Positions 35,017-44,903 of a stretch of DNA of 45,024 nucleotides are shown piece by piece. Source of the stretch: Syntrophobacteraceae bacterium (GTDB lineage: Bacteria > Desulfobacterota > Syntrophobacteria > Syntrophobacterales > Syntrophobacteraceae); the NCBI GenBank assembly GCA_031292195.1, contig JARLHP010000042.1, positions 1-45,024 on the forward strand, written 5' to 3'. A program made the translations under genes and the position numbers. Position 1 is the stretch's first letter, and every line of letters begins with the position of its first letter. The notes under the pieces are model-generated. The model searched no databases. It was not told the DNA's origin and worked only from the letters and a program-made list of their open reading frames with translations.

Positions 35017-36672
35017 ATGAACAAGAAGCGAGAGCGCTTGGTTCGGCTATCGGGAGCGGTCCTGGCAGGCATGATGGTGATGTTTTCCCTGGTTTTGGTC
35101 CCCGCGAATGCGCAGTGGACTCCTCCACCCAATATGAAGGTGGCGCCGGTCAACCCGGCGTTTACTTCCTACATGTCCAAAGTGAAGGCCGAAAAGGCCG
35201 CGGGGATATCGCCTGCTGCGATTAAGCCCGGGAAGCATGCCACAGGAAAGATACCGTCGCCGGTGGATCATTCGGCCCTGAATCTCATAATGAAGTCAAG
35301 TCCTAAAAAGTCCCCGGCGCTAGCCACCGCTACCTACCCGTCATATTTCAATCTGCTTAGTCCCAACGGCGGGGCGAGCCGTGTCACACCGGTAAGAGAC
35401 CAGGGCAATTGCGGCAGCTGCTGGGCACACGGAGCGACGGCTTCGGTGGAGTCACACATGGCCGGCTGGTCGATTTATACGGCCTTATCGAACCAGGGCA
35501 TTATCGACACTCAGGGTTCGGACTATGGCCCCTGCGACGGCGGTTTTGAGGAAATGGCAGTGGAGGTCATGGCGTCTCAGGGAAATCTCTCTGAAGCTTT
35601 CTATCCGTATAACTACTGGTGGCCTTCGATGAATATGCCGGACACAACGAGTGTCGTGAACAGGTATATCATGTGTAATGTCGATGCGATTCCCGTGGGT
35701 GTCAATTCTGACAACACGCCTAGTACCAGCTATGTAAAAAACGTTCTGGTAAACCAGGAAATCGCCGTCGCGGTCAGCATATGCATGCTCGAGAATGCGC
35801 CTTTCTTACAGGTTGCGGCTAATGGGGACTATACTCTTTTTACCGCCTCTTACTGCGGGGAAAATTCGAATCACGAGGTGGCGATAGTCGGGTACGACGA
35901 CAATTACCCCGCGTCCAACTTTGGGGTTGCGCCTCCTGGAAACGGCGCCTGGCTTATTAAGAACAGTTGGGGCGCATGGTGGGGAGGGGCGCATTCTCAA
36001 GCCAATTCAGGGGGCACATTCAACGGCGGCTATTTCTGGCTGTCCTACTATGATCCTTCCCTGAACTCAGATTGGGGCTGGGTCTTCAACGGCGTAAAAT
36101 GGATGAATACTGCTTCGTCAAATACTACGCAAAACTGGTTCTACCAATACGATCAGATCGGCTGGACGAATAACCTTGGATATTCCTCCGCCACCGCATA
36201 CGCGGCCAATATGTTCAAGGCTAGCCCCACTGGAAAGGTGATCCATTCTGTGAGCTTCTACACGGTTGCTCCGAATACCAACGTCACCGTCCAAATTTAT
36301 GACAATTGTCCATGGAATGGCTCCAGTTACAATCCTTCGGGTGGGACCGCCAAAATCGCCAATGGCGGTCAAACCTACACTTTTGCCAATGTGGGCTATC
36401 ACACTCTTACTCTCACAACACCGGTTACCGTTACTGCCGGCACGTCCAATGCCACCGAGTTCTCGGTCGTGGTTAAGTTTTACACACCCGGATACATATA
36501 TCCCCTGGCTGTCCAGTACCCACTCAACGGTTATTCCGAAAACCGTAATTACGCCATCGGGGAAAGGGGCTACGCATCTCCGAACGGTACCACCTGGACC
36601 GATCTTGGCTCTGACGCTTATCCCAATACCGGCATCATACCCTGCATCAAGGCTTTCGGTTCTTCGAGTTGA
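35017..36672 (+). CDS. Secreted papain-like (C1A) cysteine peptidase with lectin-like domain
   Basis: A 551-aa exported protein. ATG 35017 follows AAGGAG. A signal peptide (basic MNKKRER, hydrophobic 12-30, VPANA cleavage at about residue 32) and a pro-region of about 75 residues precede the mature peptidase. Catalytic motifs: QGNCGSCWAHGA (oxyanion Gln and nucleophile Cys), NHEVAIVGYDD (His) and WLIKNSWGAWWG (Asn). The C-terminal 180 residues (WFYQYDQIGWTNNLGY, then beta-rich Thr/Asn sequence) match the lectin-like domain found after such peptidases in bacteria and archaea. It probably degrades extracellular protein or peptides. It has lower GC than its neighbours and follows an AT-rich region and IS remnant, suggesting transfer. 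Confidence 0.93.
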   Translation: MNKKRERLVRLSGAVLAGMMVMFSLVLVPANAQWTPPPNMKVAPVNPAFTSYMSKVKAEKAAGISPAAIKPGKHATGKIPSPVDHSALNLIMKSSPKKSPALATATYPSYFNLLSPNGGASRVTPVRDQGNCGSCWAHGATASVESHMAGWSIYTALSNQGIIDTQGSDYGPCDGGFEEMAVEVMASQGNLSEAFYPYNYWWPSMNMPDTTSVVNRYIMCNVDAIPVGVNSDNTPSTSYVKNVLVNQEIAVAVSICMLENAPFLQVAANGDYTLFTASYCGENSNHEVAIVGYDDNYPASNFGVAPPGNGAWLIKNSWGAWWGGAHSQANSGGTFNGGYFWLSYYDPSLNSDWGWVFNGVKWMNTASSNTTQNWFYQYDQIGWTNNLGYSSATAYAANMFKASPTGKVIHSVSFYTVAPNTNVTVQIYDNCPWNGSSYNPSGGTAKIANGGQTYTFANVGYHTLTLTTPVTVTAGTSNATEFSVVVKFYTPGYIYPLAVQYPLNGYSENRNYAIGERGYASPNGTTWTDLGSDAYPNTGIIPCIKAFGSSS

Positions 36673-36716
36673 GAAAATAGCGAATTTTGGATTGCAGCTT
36701 TAAGATTGGTAAATCG

Positions 36717-36740
36717 AAAGGCAGCCACCGGCTGCCTTTC
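36717..36740 (+). terminator. Rho-independent-type terminator after the peptidase
   Basis: A GC-rich hairpin with arms GCAGCC and GGCTGC (extended by further pairs on both sides) around ACC, followed by CTTTCCTCGTTT. It lies 45 bp after the stop codon. The T tract is interrupted. Confidence 0.65.
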
Positions 36741-37072
36741 CTCGTTTATGAAACACCCTCGTTTTCAAAGGCGCGATATCCTCCTGCGGCGCTGCCCGAA
36801 TGCGAAGGCCCGTATGATTGCAAACAAGGGACGCGTTAGCCCGACTTCCGCGGTTGGAGCGGTTAATGTGGCGGTATGACCTTCCGTGTAGATACCCCGG
36901 CTGATAATCAAAAGAGGGTTTTAAGTGGTTGCTCGTTTTTGCCGATTTACAGTGGTGCCCCGGGAGTTTTCATCCCGCGCTGAAAAGCATGAGCCTGCCC
37001 GGAATCGGTGCCCGGCCCGGGGGGGCGGAAGTCCGTTGGCAAGTTTTGACTGTAAGAAAGGTAGCTGCGGTA
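36741..37072. other. Intergenic region before the large hybrid kinase
   Basis: About 330 bp. The kinase frame is open back to 36929, but without family similarity. No promoter, riboswitch or small gene was recognised. Confidence 0.35.
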
Positions 37073-40000
37073 ATGCAAGGCAAAGAAACAGGCATGGATC
37101 AGGTCCACCTGAAAGGCTGCATCCCGGTCCAAAATCAGTCCGAAGATGAGGCGCGGACAAAGTGTGGCCAAGAAAACAGCTCCATCCTGGAAGAGTTCCA
37201 GGCTATCTTTGAAAACAGCCAGATCGGGCTGATGTTGTTGAAGCAAAACAGAGTTCTTTTTAGAGCCAACCGACGGCTTGCCGATATCCTGGGCTACGAT
37301 TCGCCCGAAGAGATGGTGGGCATGAGCATGCGGGAGGTTCATCTCTCGGAGGAGCGTTTCCGGGAATATGGGGAAAAGTATTACGAACCGCTGAGACAGG
37401 GAGTGCAAATACAGGTTGAATACCAACTCAAAAGAAAAGACGGCTCCCCGCTATGGTGCAGCTTGTCCGGAAAGGCGCTTGATTCGAACAATTCGCCCGA
37501 TTTGAACAAAGGGGTGCTTTGGTCGGTTGACGATATTTCTCGTCGCAAAGCCGCCGAGCAGGAGATAATCGCCCAGCGGCAGACACTGACCAAGATATTT
37601 GAAAGCGCTCCCTACATTATGATGCTCGTAAACAAAGACGGTCATGTAACCAATATCAATCGCAGGGGAGCAACTTTTTCGGGCAGGCCCCAAGAGGAAA
37701 TCCCGGGGCTCTTGGGTGGAGAGGTACTCGGCTGTTTGAATTCCTTTACGGCAAAAGGGTGCGGAAGCACTCCCGGATGTAGTGCTTGCCCGGTCCGGAC
37801 CGGAATTATGCGCACCTTCCAAACAGGCCGCGGCTTTCACGACGCCGAAGGCCAAATCACCGTTCGCAGGGATTCAAAGGACGTTACCTTCCAGATCTTG
37901 ATAAACACCGCGCTGGTCCGTGACGGGGACTCCGACAATGTGCTGGTGACCATCAACGACATTACGGATCGAAAGCGGGCCGAGGAAGCCTCGCGGGAAT
38001 CCCAAGAGAGGTTTTCCCAGATTCTCGACTTCCTGCCCGACCCAACCTTTGCGGTTGATTTAAAAGGAAAAGTTATCGTCTGGAACAGGGCTCATGAAGA
38101 AATGACGGGTATTAGGGCCGAAGACGTTCTGGGAAAGGGAGATTACGAATATGCATTGCCTTTTTATGGATATCGAAGGCCGGTTTTGATAGATGCGGTA
38201 ATCGAAAAAAACGATGAAATACTCAAAAAATATTCTCCTGCCCAGATAGATGGAGATATTCTTTTAGCCGAAACCAAAGTCCTGTTAAGGGGCGAGGAAG
38301 TCCGAGTCCTCTCCTGCAAGGCCAGACCTCTTTATGACGGCGCCGGCAAGATTATCGGCGCTATCGAATCCATCAGGGATGTGACGGAGATCAGGAAAAC
38401 GCAGGAAATGCTCCGCGTGAGCGAAGAACGTTACAGGAGCGTGGTGGAAAACATCCAGGACGTTTTCTACCGCACCGATAAAGAGGGCCTTATCACCATG
38501 ATCAGCCCGTCCGCATCCAGGATTTATGGACTCTCCTGTGAAAAGATGCTGGGAATGCATGTTGACAGTTTTCTGATGTATCCGTCTGAACGCGAGAAAA
38601 TGCTCAAAAAGCTCCTGCAAGACGGAGTGGTTCGCGATTACGAGGTAATATTACAAAAAATAGACGGCTCGCCGATTTTTGCCTCGCTCACCAGCATCCT
38701 GTTGAAGGATAAGCAGGGTAACTTTCTGGGCATCGAAGGAATAATCCGCGATATAGCCGAACGTAAAAGAGCGGAGGAGGCGCTGCGGGAAAGCGAGTTG
38801 CGTTTTCGCACCATCTATGACTCGGTGGACGTCGGCTTGGCGCGGGTGTCGACGGACTTCCGTATTCAGAGCGCCAATCCGGCCTATTGCCGGATGCTTG
38901 GCTACAGCGAAGAAGAACTTATTGGAATGAAGTTGAGCGATATCACCCATCCGTCCATCCTCCAGGAAAATCTTGAAAAGCAAGCCGCTCTCGTTCGCGG
39001 CGAGATCGACCACTTCGAAATGGAAAAGAGCTTTGTCCACAAGAAAGGGCATACCGTCTATGGTTTATTGAAAACCAATCTCATCCGGAATTCGGCCGGA
39101 GACCCCATCTACTCCATAGGCTCCGTTCTCGATATCACCGATCGCAAGCATGCGGAGGAAGCGTTGCGCCGAAATCAGAACATGCTGGCGCGCACCGAGA
39201 GCATAACTCACGTGGGAAGTTGGCAATGGGATGTGTCCTCGGATACGCTCAAGTGGTCAAAGGAGATGTTCCGCATCATGGGTCGGGAGCCATCGGAAAA
39301 ACCGCCTTCTTTCGCCGAGTATCTCCAGAGCTATCCTCCGGAAGAAATGGCGCGGCTCAGCCGGGCGGTCGAGACTTCCCTCACCCGTGGCGCCCCGTAT
39401 GAGTTGGAACTGCGCTCTGTTCTCGCCGACGGCACGATCCGCGTCTGCCTTGCCAGGGGGCAGGCCGAGATGCTGCCGGAAGGCCGCCCCGGGCGCCTTT
39501 ACGGATCACTGCAGGACATTACGGAACGAAAACAGGCCGAAGAGGCGCTGCAAAAGGCCCTTAACAGCGAGCAACGACGTGCCCGTCAGCAAACGGAAGC
39601 TGCCGCGTTCGGACAGCGAGCCCTGGCCGGATCGGGCAACCTGGACGAGTTGTTTGACGAGGCGACGGTCCTGGTCTCCAAGGTTCTCGGAACCAAATAC
39701 GCCCAGGTCCTGGAGCACCGCCCCGGGGAGGGACGCCTCTTTTTGCGGGCCGGAGCAGGCTGGAAAGAGGGTTGGGTGGGACATAGGTCCGTGCCGGAGG
39801 GTTCCCGCTCCCAGGGCGGCTACACACTGCTGCAAAAAATGCCGGTCATTGCCCGGGACATCCGAAACGAGCCCCGCTTTTCGCCCCCGGAGCTGTTTAC
39901 CGAACACCAGGTCGTCAGCGGCATGACCGTGGCCATCCCCGGCAGGCAAGAACCCTTCGGCGTGCTGGGGGTTCACTCCGATCGGTTTCAGCATTTCCAT

Positions 40001-42532
40001 GAAAACGACGCCCACTTCCTCGAGTCCGTGGCGCATGTGCTGGCAGCCAAGATCGAGCAGGTCCGGGCCGAAGAAAAGCAGCGGCGCTCGGCCGAGGAGC
40101 AGCGCATCCTGCTCGACAACATCCACACACAGGTGTGGTATCTAACCGACGACCACACCTACGGGGCGGTGAACCAGGCCCGGGCCGACTTCAGCGGTCT
40201 GCGCATCGAGGACATTGCCTTCAAGGACATGTACGATGTTTTGCCCGAAGATGAAGCCGAGGACTCCCGGAAGGCAAATATCGAGGCCTTCGCCTCGGGC
40301 GAACCGGTGCTCGGCGAGCAATGGGTGGCCCATGTCTCGGGCGAGAGGAGGCTGATCTCCATCTTGAGATCCCCCAAGCTTGGCGACGACGGCACGGTGG
40401 AATATGTGGTCTGCTCGGCCGAGGACATTACCGAACGGAGGCTGGCGGAGGAGGAGTTGCTGGAAGTCAACCGGGAACTGGAAAAAACCATTGCCCGGGC
40501 CAACGAGATGGCCGTGGAGGCCTGGGTGGCCAACTCTGCCAAAAGTGAGTTCCTGGCCAATATGAGCCATGAGATCCGCACTCCCATGAACGGGGTGATC
40601 GGCATGACGAGCCTCCTGCTCGATACCGAACTCACCGAGCCCCAGCGACGCTACGTCGAAATCGTCAAGTCCAGCGGCGAGGCGCTGCTGGTGCTCATAA
40701 ACGATATCCTGGACTTCTCGAAGATCGAGGCCGGCAAGCTGGAGCTGGAAACTCTCGACTTCGACCTCCAGGACCTGCTCGACGACTTTGCCGAGACCGT
40801 GGCCGTCAAGGCCCACGACAAAGGCCTGGAGCTGTCCTGCGCCGCGGATCCCGACCTGCCCACTCTTCTCTCGGGCGACCCGGGCCGCCTGCGACAGATC
40901 CTGACCAACCTCGCGTCCAACGCGGTGAAGTTTACGCATCGGGGGGAAGTCGCGGTTAAGGTCAGTCGAGCGCTCAGCAATGAAAAGGGGAGCAGGGACT
41001 CCGAAAAAAACGGGCGGGCTTCCTGTTTGCTGCGTTTTACCGTTCGAGATACGGGAATAGGCATCCCCGGGGAAAAGTTCGGCATGCTTTTTCAACAGTT
41101 CACCCAGGTGGACGCCTCCACCACCCGACAGTATGGCGGCACGGGCTTGGGCCTGGCCATCTCCAGACAGCTCGCGGAGTTGATGGGCGGGGGGATAGGC
41201 GTTGAATCCGTTGAAGGCCGGGGCACGGAGTTTTGGTTTACGGCCCGCTTCGGTTTGCAGGCGGAGACCAAGCGCGAAGGGGAGCCACCGCCTGCGGAAC
41301 TGGCCGGGATGCGCGTACTGATCGTGGACGACAATGCCACCAACCGCGAAATTCTGGTTACCCGCCTGGGTTTTTGGGGGATGCGCCCGGAAGGGGCCCC
41401 CGATGGCCCCTCAGGGTTGCAGTCCCTCTACCGCGCGCTGGGCCGGGGCGACCCCTTCCGGCTGGCCCTTGTGGACCTGCAGATGCCCGGCATGGACGGC
41501 GAAACCGTGGGGCGCGCCGTCAGGGCGGACCCAAAGCTGGCGGAAACGCGTCTGGTCATGCTCACCTCGCTGGGCTCGCGGGGCGATGCCATGCGGTTCC
41601 GGGAGATCGGCTTTTCCGGCTATGCCACCAAGCCGGTCCGTCACGAGGAACTCAAGGCTATTCTCTCACAAGCCCTTACAGGAGCCGTGGCCGGCGAGCC
41701 CCGGCCCATCGTCACCCGCCACACGGCTCGCGAGCTGCTTACCAGCCTGGCCCACCGCAAGGCACGCATCCTGTTGGCCGAGGACAACATTACCAATCAG
41801 CAGGTGGCGCTGGGCATCCTCATGAAGCTTGGCCTCACGGCCGACGCCGTGGCCAACGGCCGCGAGGCCATCCAGGCACTCCAGGCCGTGCCCTACGACC
41901 TGGTGATCATGGACGTTCAAATGCCCGGAATGGACGGCCTGGAAGCCACAAGAGAAATCAGGGCCCGGGTTTCGGCTTACCGCCGGATCCCCATTATCGC
42001 CATGACCGCCCACGCCATGCAGGGCGACCGGGCCAGATGCCTGCAAGCCGGAATGAACGATTACTTGAGCAAGCCGGTTTCGCCTCGGGAACTGGTGGAG
42101 GCGTTGGAGAAATGGCTGCCCAAAGAATCGGCGGCCGGGCTCAAGGAGCCGAGATTTAGAAGTGGGCAACCGCCAGAAGAGGGACTTCGGCCTTCGCCAT
42201 CGGTTTGGAACCGTGGCGCCATACTCGAGCGGCTCATGGGCGACGAGGAATTGACCGAGACGATCCTCGAGGGGTTTCTGGCCGATATGCCGCGGCAGAT
42301 CGACGCCCTGCGGGCATACCTGGATGCTGGTGACGCCGCCGCGGTTCAAAAGCAGGCCCACACCATCAAGGGCGCCGCGGCCAACGTGGGCGGGGAGGTT
42401 CTTCGACTACGGGCTTTCGAACTGGAGAAAGCGGCCGGGGCCGGCGACCTCCAAAACCTGAAAACGCTTCAGCGTGAGCTCGATGTGGCCTTTGAAGCGT
42501 TGAAACAAGCCATGAAAGGAGACTCGTTTTGA
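37073..42532 (+). CDS. Giant hybrid sensor histidine kinase (7 PAS, GAF, two receivers, Hpt)
   Basis: An 1819-aa soluble phosphorelay protein with no membrane segment. Approximate residues: PAS1 36-156, PAS2 172-296 (with Cys cluster [22 protein letters not shown] near 220-240), PAS3 312-440, PAS4 446-563, PAS5 575-690, PAS6 703-820, GAF 845-993, PAS7 1006-1123, HisKA 1153-1223 (His near 1166 in [11 protein letters not shown]), HATPase 1266-1393 ([22 protein letters not shown]), receiver 1 1412-1536 ([11 protein letters not shown]), receiver 2 1564-1683 ([11 protein letters not shown]), Hpt 1715-1816 (His1763 in [11 protein letters not shown]). A complete His-Asp-His relay is thus in one chain. 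ATG 37073 has AAAGG 13 nt upstream; a later ATG at 37094 is possible. Its stop overlaps the TTG start of the next response regulator, the likely final acceptor. The signal is unknown. Confidence 0.92.
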   Translation: MQGKETGMDQVHLKGCIPVQNQSEDEARTKCGQENSSILEEFQAIFENSQIGLMLLKQNRVLFRANRRLADILGYDSPEEMVGMSMREVHLSEERFREYGEKYYEPLRQGVQIQVEYQLKRKDGSPLWCSLSGKALDSNNSPDLNKGVLWSVDDISRRKAAEQEIIAQRQTLTKIFESAPYIMMLVNKDGHVTNINRRGATFSGRPQEEIPGLLGGEVLGCLNSFTAKGCGSTPGCSACPVRTGIMRTFQTGRGFHDAEGQITVRRDSKDVTFQILINTALVRDGDSDNVLVTINDITDRKRAEEASRESQERFSQILDFLPDPTFAVDLKGKVIVWNRAHEEMTGIRAEDVLGKGDYEYALPFYGYRRPVLIDAVIEKNDEILKKYSPAQIDGDILLAETKVLLRGEEVRVLSCKARPLYDGAGKIIGAIESIRDVTEIRKTQEMLRVSEERYRSVVENIQDVFYRTDKEGLITMISPSASRIYGLSCEKMLGMHVDSFLMYPSEREKMLKKLLQDGVVRDYEVILQKIDGSPIFASLTSILLKDKQGNFLGIEGIIRDIAERKRAEEALRESELRFRTIYDSVDVGLARVSTDFRIQSANPAYCRMLGYSEEELIGMKLSDITHPSILQENLEKQAALVRGEIDHFEMEKSFVHKKGHTVYGLLKTNLIRNSAGDPIYSIGSVLDITDRKHAEEALRRNQNMLARTESITHVGSWQWDVSSDTLKWSKEMFRIMGREPSEKPPSFAEYLQSYPPEEMARLSRAVETSLTRGAPYELELRSVLADGTIRVCLARGQAEMLPEGRPGRLYGSLQDITERKQAEEALQKALNSEQRRARQQTEAAAFGQRALAGSGNLDELFDEATVLVSKVLGTKYAQVLEHRPGEGRLFLRAGAGWKEGWVGHRSVPEGSRSQGGYTLLQKMPVIARDIRNEPRFSPPELFTEHQVVSGMTVAIPGRQEPFGVLGVHSDRFQHFHENDAHFLESVAHVLAAKIEQVRAEEKQRRSAEEQRILLDNIHTQVWYLTDDHTYGAVNQARADFSGLRIEDIAFKDMYDVLPEDEAEDSRKANIEAFASGEPVLGEQWVAHVSGERRLISILRSPKLGDDGTVEYVVCSAEDITERRLAEEELLEVNRELEKTIARANEMAVEAWVANSAKSEFLANMSHEIRTPMNGVIGMTSLLLDTELTEPQRRYVEIVKSSGEALLVLINDILDFSKIEAGKLELETLDFDLQDLLDDFAETVAVKAHDKGLELSCAADPDLPTLLSGDPGRLRQILTNLASNAVKFTHRGEVAVKVSRALSNEKGSRDSEKNGRASCLLRFTVRDTGIGIPGEKFGMLFQQFTQVDASTTRQYGGTGLGLAISRQLAELMGGGIGVESVEGRGTEFWFTARFGLQAETKREGEPPPAELAGMRVLIVDDNATNREILVTRLGFWGMRPEGAPDGPSGLQSLYRALGRGDPFRLALVDLQMPGMDGETVGRAVRADPKLAETRLVMLTSLGSRGDAMRFREIGFSGYATKPVRHEELKAILSQALTGAVAGEPRPIVTRHTARELLTSLAHRKARILLAEDNITNQQVALGILMKLGLTADAVANGREAIQALQAVPYDLVIMDVQMPGMDGLEATREIRARVSAYRRIPIIAMTAHAMQGDRARCLQAGMNDYLSKPVSPRELVEALEKWLPKESAAGLKEPRFRSGQPPEEGLRPSPSVWNRGAILERLMGDEELTETILEGFLADMPRQIDALRAYLDAGDAAAVQKQAHTIKGAAANVGGEVLRLRAFELEKAAGAGDLQNLKTLQRELDVAFEALKQAMKGDSF

Positions 42533-42927
42533 AGATTCTAATCGTGGAGGATGATTTCACCAACCGCCTGCTGCTGCAAGGGCTCCTTAAAGGCTACGGC
42601 CAATACGACATCGCCGTCAACGGCAAAGAGGCCGTGGAGTCGGTTCGGTTGGCGCTGGACACCGGTGAGCCCTACGACCTTATCTGTTTGGATATCATGA
42701 TGCCGGAGATGGACGGGCAGCAGGCCCTGCGGGAGATCCGGGCCCTTGAGGAGGCCCGGGGTATCCTGTCGACCAGGGGCGCGAAGATCGTCATGGTCAC
42801 AGCGCTGGGGGACCCCAAAACGGTTGTCGGGGCATTCAAGGGGCTGTGTGACGCCTACCTGATCAAACCCATCGAGAAGGCCAAACTTTTCGAAGAACTG
42901 CGAAAGCTCGGGCTGATCGGACAATAG
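42529..42927 (+). CDS. CheY-like response regulator with TTG start
   Basis: A 132-aa receiver-only protein: IVEDDFTNR acidic pocket, phospho-acceptor in LICLDIMMPEMDGQQ, switch Thr in MVTALGD, Lys in YLIKPIEK. The TTG start overlaps the kinase stop (TTGA) and AAGGAG lies 7-9 nt upstream, so translation is coupled and weak initiation may set its level. It probably takes phosphate from the Hpt domain of the upstream kinase. Its last 65 bp overlap the end of the convergent SDR gene. Confidence 0.92.
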   Translation: MKILIVEDDFTNRLLLQGLLKGYGQYDIAVNGKEAVESVRLALDTGEPYDLICLDIMMPEMDGQQALREIRALEEARGILSTRGAKIVMVTALGDPKTVVGAFKGLCDAYLIKPIEKAKLFEELRKLGLIGQ

Positions 42928-43819
42928 CGTGCCCAAAGGCCTGCGAGGACCCGGGCGGGTGGAATGCGATGGATTTTTCCCCCCTCGCAGCCGCCGGCGC
43001 CCTCCTCCTCACAGGGAAAACCGGATTATCCCCTCGGTGCCGCCTCAGACGGCCGGGGAGCAAAGTTGCGTCATCCATTTCCTTGTTCCGATCAACTAAA
43101 ATACGGCCGCCGTTCGCATTTATGGTTTGCCCGGTTATGTAGCCGTTTCGGACCAGCATGAGGACCGCGTCGCCAACTTCTTCGGGGGCGCCGAAACGGC
43201 CGATGGGAACCAGACCCGGTTTGGCCTCGATGTCCCGCACCATGTCGGTTTCGATCAAGGCCGGCGCCACCGTATTGACCGTAACGCCGCAGGTGATCAA
43301 CTGCGTTGCGTAACAATGTGAAAGACCCCAGAGGCCGGCCTTGGATGCGACGTATGGGGGTGCGGTGATACCGCCGGTCTGGGCGGCGGTCGAAGAGATA
43401 TTTACGATCCTTCCCCAGCCTGATCCGCACATCCTCTGGAAAACAGCCTGGATGAGCAGGAAGGCCGATTTGAGGTTTACCGCCATCACCCGGTCCCAGT
43501 CCTGCTCGGTGACTTCCGCCAGGCTTTTTCGAATGGCTGTCCCGGCGTTGTTTACGAGTATCTGCACCGTCCCCAGCCCGCGTTCCACCGCTTCGATCAT
43601 TTCCGAAATCTGGGACGAACTCGACACGTCCGCCTGGACAACAATTCCCCTCCGACCGGCCCCGACCACCATGGCCAGGGTTTCTACCGCTTCCTTCTCG
43701 TGGGAAAAGTAATGGACGGCCACATCAGCCCCGGCCTCCGCCATCGCCCGAGCTATGGCGCGCCCTATGCCCCGGCCTGCCCCGGTCACCAGCGCCACCT
43801 TCCCGTGCAAATCGTCCAT
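42863..43819 (-). CDS. Short-chain dehydrogenase/reductase (FabG-like) with C-terminal extension
   Basis: A 318-aa NAD(P)-dependent oxidoreductase. TGAGRGIG (cofactor site), NNAGTA, catalytic Ser in NISSTAA and YVASK (Tyr, Lys) are all present, and GQTINANGGR near residue 240 is the normal end of FabG-type 3-oxoacyl reductases. About 75 extra residues follow, rich in Arg and Pro and without resemblance to a domain, and run antisense into the 3' end of the response regulator gene; a lost stop codon is the simplest explanation. ATG 43819 has GAGG 8 nt upstream, preferred over 43858, which overlaps the MucR gene. It is probably co-transcribed with the mucR-like gene 35 bp upstream. Confidence 0.88.
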   Translation of the reverse strand: MDDLHGKVALVTGAGRGIGRAIARAMAEAGADVAVHYFSHEKEAVETLAMVVGAGRRGIVVQADVSSSSQISEMIEAVERGLGTVQILVNNAGTAIRKSLAEVTEQDWDRVMAVNLKSAFLLIQAVFQRMCGSGWGRIVNISSTAAQTGGITAPPYVASKAGLWGLSHCYATQLITCGVTVNTVAPALIETDMVRDIEAKPGLVPIGRFGAPEEVGDAVLMLVRNGYITGQTINANGGRILVDRNKEMDDATLLPGRLRRHRGDNPVFPVRRRAPAAARGEKSIAFHPPGSSQAFGHAIVRSARAFAVLRKVWPSRWV

Positions 43820-43854
43820 ACCCGTTTCCTCGCTGCCTAAAAGCCCACCCGGAA

Positions 43855-44379
43855 TCATTCCGCCTTCTTCTTCCTTATTCTCGTCCGTTTCGGTTGCTCG
43901 GCCTGCACTCCATCCGTGACCGCCGGGCTGGACCCTTCAGCCTTTGCCTGCCTCCTTTCCTCCATGTATTTTTTCAGGTTTTCCGGAACTCCTCTTTTCT
44001 TCGCAGCCTTGCTTCTCGCCTTTGTGAGCGACCTGGCCGCCAGCGCCGTCCCCATCGTAAAGCCATATTTCTTCTTGTACTCTTTCGCACTCATACCGTG
44101 GGAGACAAGATGCAACTTGGTCAGCTGCCTCATTTCCGCACCGCATTCCAGGCAGATCACCTTGTCGTCTCGAATGGAATCCTCGGGTGTGAGTGCTTTG
44201 GCAGGCTCCGGTTCCACTATTACTGTCAGCTCGGCTTCCCCGGATTCCATCCGATTCAGTTCATGGAGTGTACCGAAAACCTGCCGCAAAGACGCCGCGA
44301 TTTCGGGAGCCGTCATGTTCCTTCCGGATACCTGGGTCTGAACGATTTCTGACGCGATTTCAATAATTTTTCTGGTCAT
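43855..44379 (-). CDS. MucR/Ros-family zinc-finger transcriptional regulator
   Basis: A 174-aa regulator. CLECGAEMRQLTKLHLVSHGMSAKEYKKKYGF (about residues 75-107) is the Ros/MucR zinc finger, with two Cys and a His in view; the N-terminal part resembles the MucR dimerisation region, and the C-terminus is a long basic tail ending RTRIRKKKAE. Such proteins bind AT-rich DNA and often act globally. ATG 44379 follows GAGAGGA. The SDR gene lies 35 bp downstream. Targets are unknown. Confidence 0.88.
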   Translation of the reverse strand: MTRKIIEIASEIVQTQVSGRNMTAPEIAASLRQVFGTLHELNRMESGEAELTVIVEPEPAKALTPEDSIRDDKVICLECGAEMRQLTKLHLVSHGMSAKEYKKKYGFTMGTALAARSLTKARSKAAKKRGVPENLKKYMEERRQAKAEGSSPAVTDGVQAEQPKRTRIRKKKAE

Positions 44380-44829
44380 TGGGCGATCCTCTCAGTGTAA
44401 ACGTAAATTGATTCCCTTGTAGTTCACATTTTGAAATTTTAAAGGTTTAGTATAGGAATGCAATGATTTTCGAATGAATATCTCTAATGAACCAGGACAT
44501 ACGTGGGGGGGCGTGATTTTGAGTAATAAACCGCCTTGCCAAACTCCTGATAATCGATCGTCGCGGTAATGCCCACATACCAGTTAATGCCTTGGCAAGT
44601 GCGTAGTGTAAGCAAGAGGCTGTTTACGGAAAATCAGATCGGAAGAGCAAACGTTTTCCACAACTGTTGTAGTCAAGAACACTACACACTTTCATCGGGG
44701 GAGGTGCGCCCCCAATGTTGTTGTTAAGCAATTGATTGTTGCGCCCGCGCCGGGTCCTGATCCCGCCAATGTTGTTTGAGATAAGCGACTCAACTGGAAT
44801 CCGAGCCGCTCTTTTAGAGTGACGATCGT
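44380..44829. other. Intergenic region upstream of mucR with adapter-like 13-mer
   Basis: 450 bp with no gene seen. AGATCGGAAGAGC at 44636-44648 is identical to the core of the common Illumina adapter, and the next bases (AAACGTTTT) still partly follow its known continuation. This may be a sequencing or assembly artefact or chance. The AT-rich part at 44400-44480 should contain the mucR promoter. Confidence 0.5.
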
Positions 44830-44889
44830 GATCCCGAAGGGATCAAAGCCATTAGCCGGGGGTTGAGGCCGTGAGGCCGATACCCCCGG
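44830..44889. repeat. Hairpin-forming intergenic repeat modules
   Basis: GATCCC-GAA-GGGATC (44830-44844) is followed by CCGGGGGT (44856-44863) and ACCCCCGG (44882-44889), with a smaller GGCC-GTGA-GGCC hairpin nested inside (44867-44878). This looks like part of a dispersed palindromic repeat family; copies elsewhere could not be checked. Confidence 0.6.
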
Positions 44890-44903
44890 AAAAGAACGAA
44901 AAA

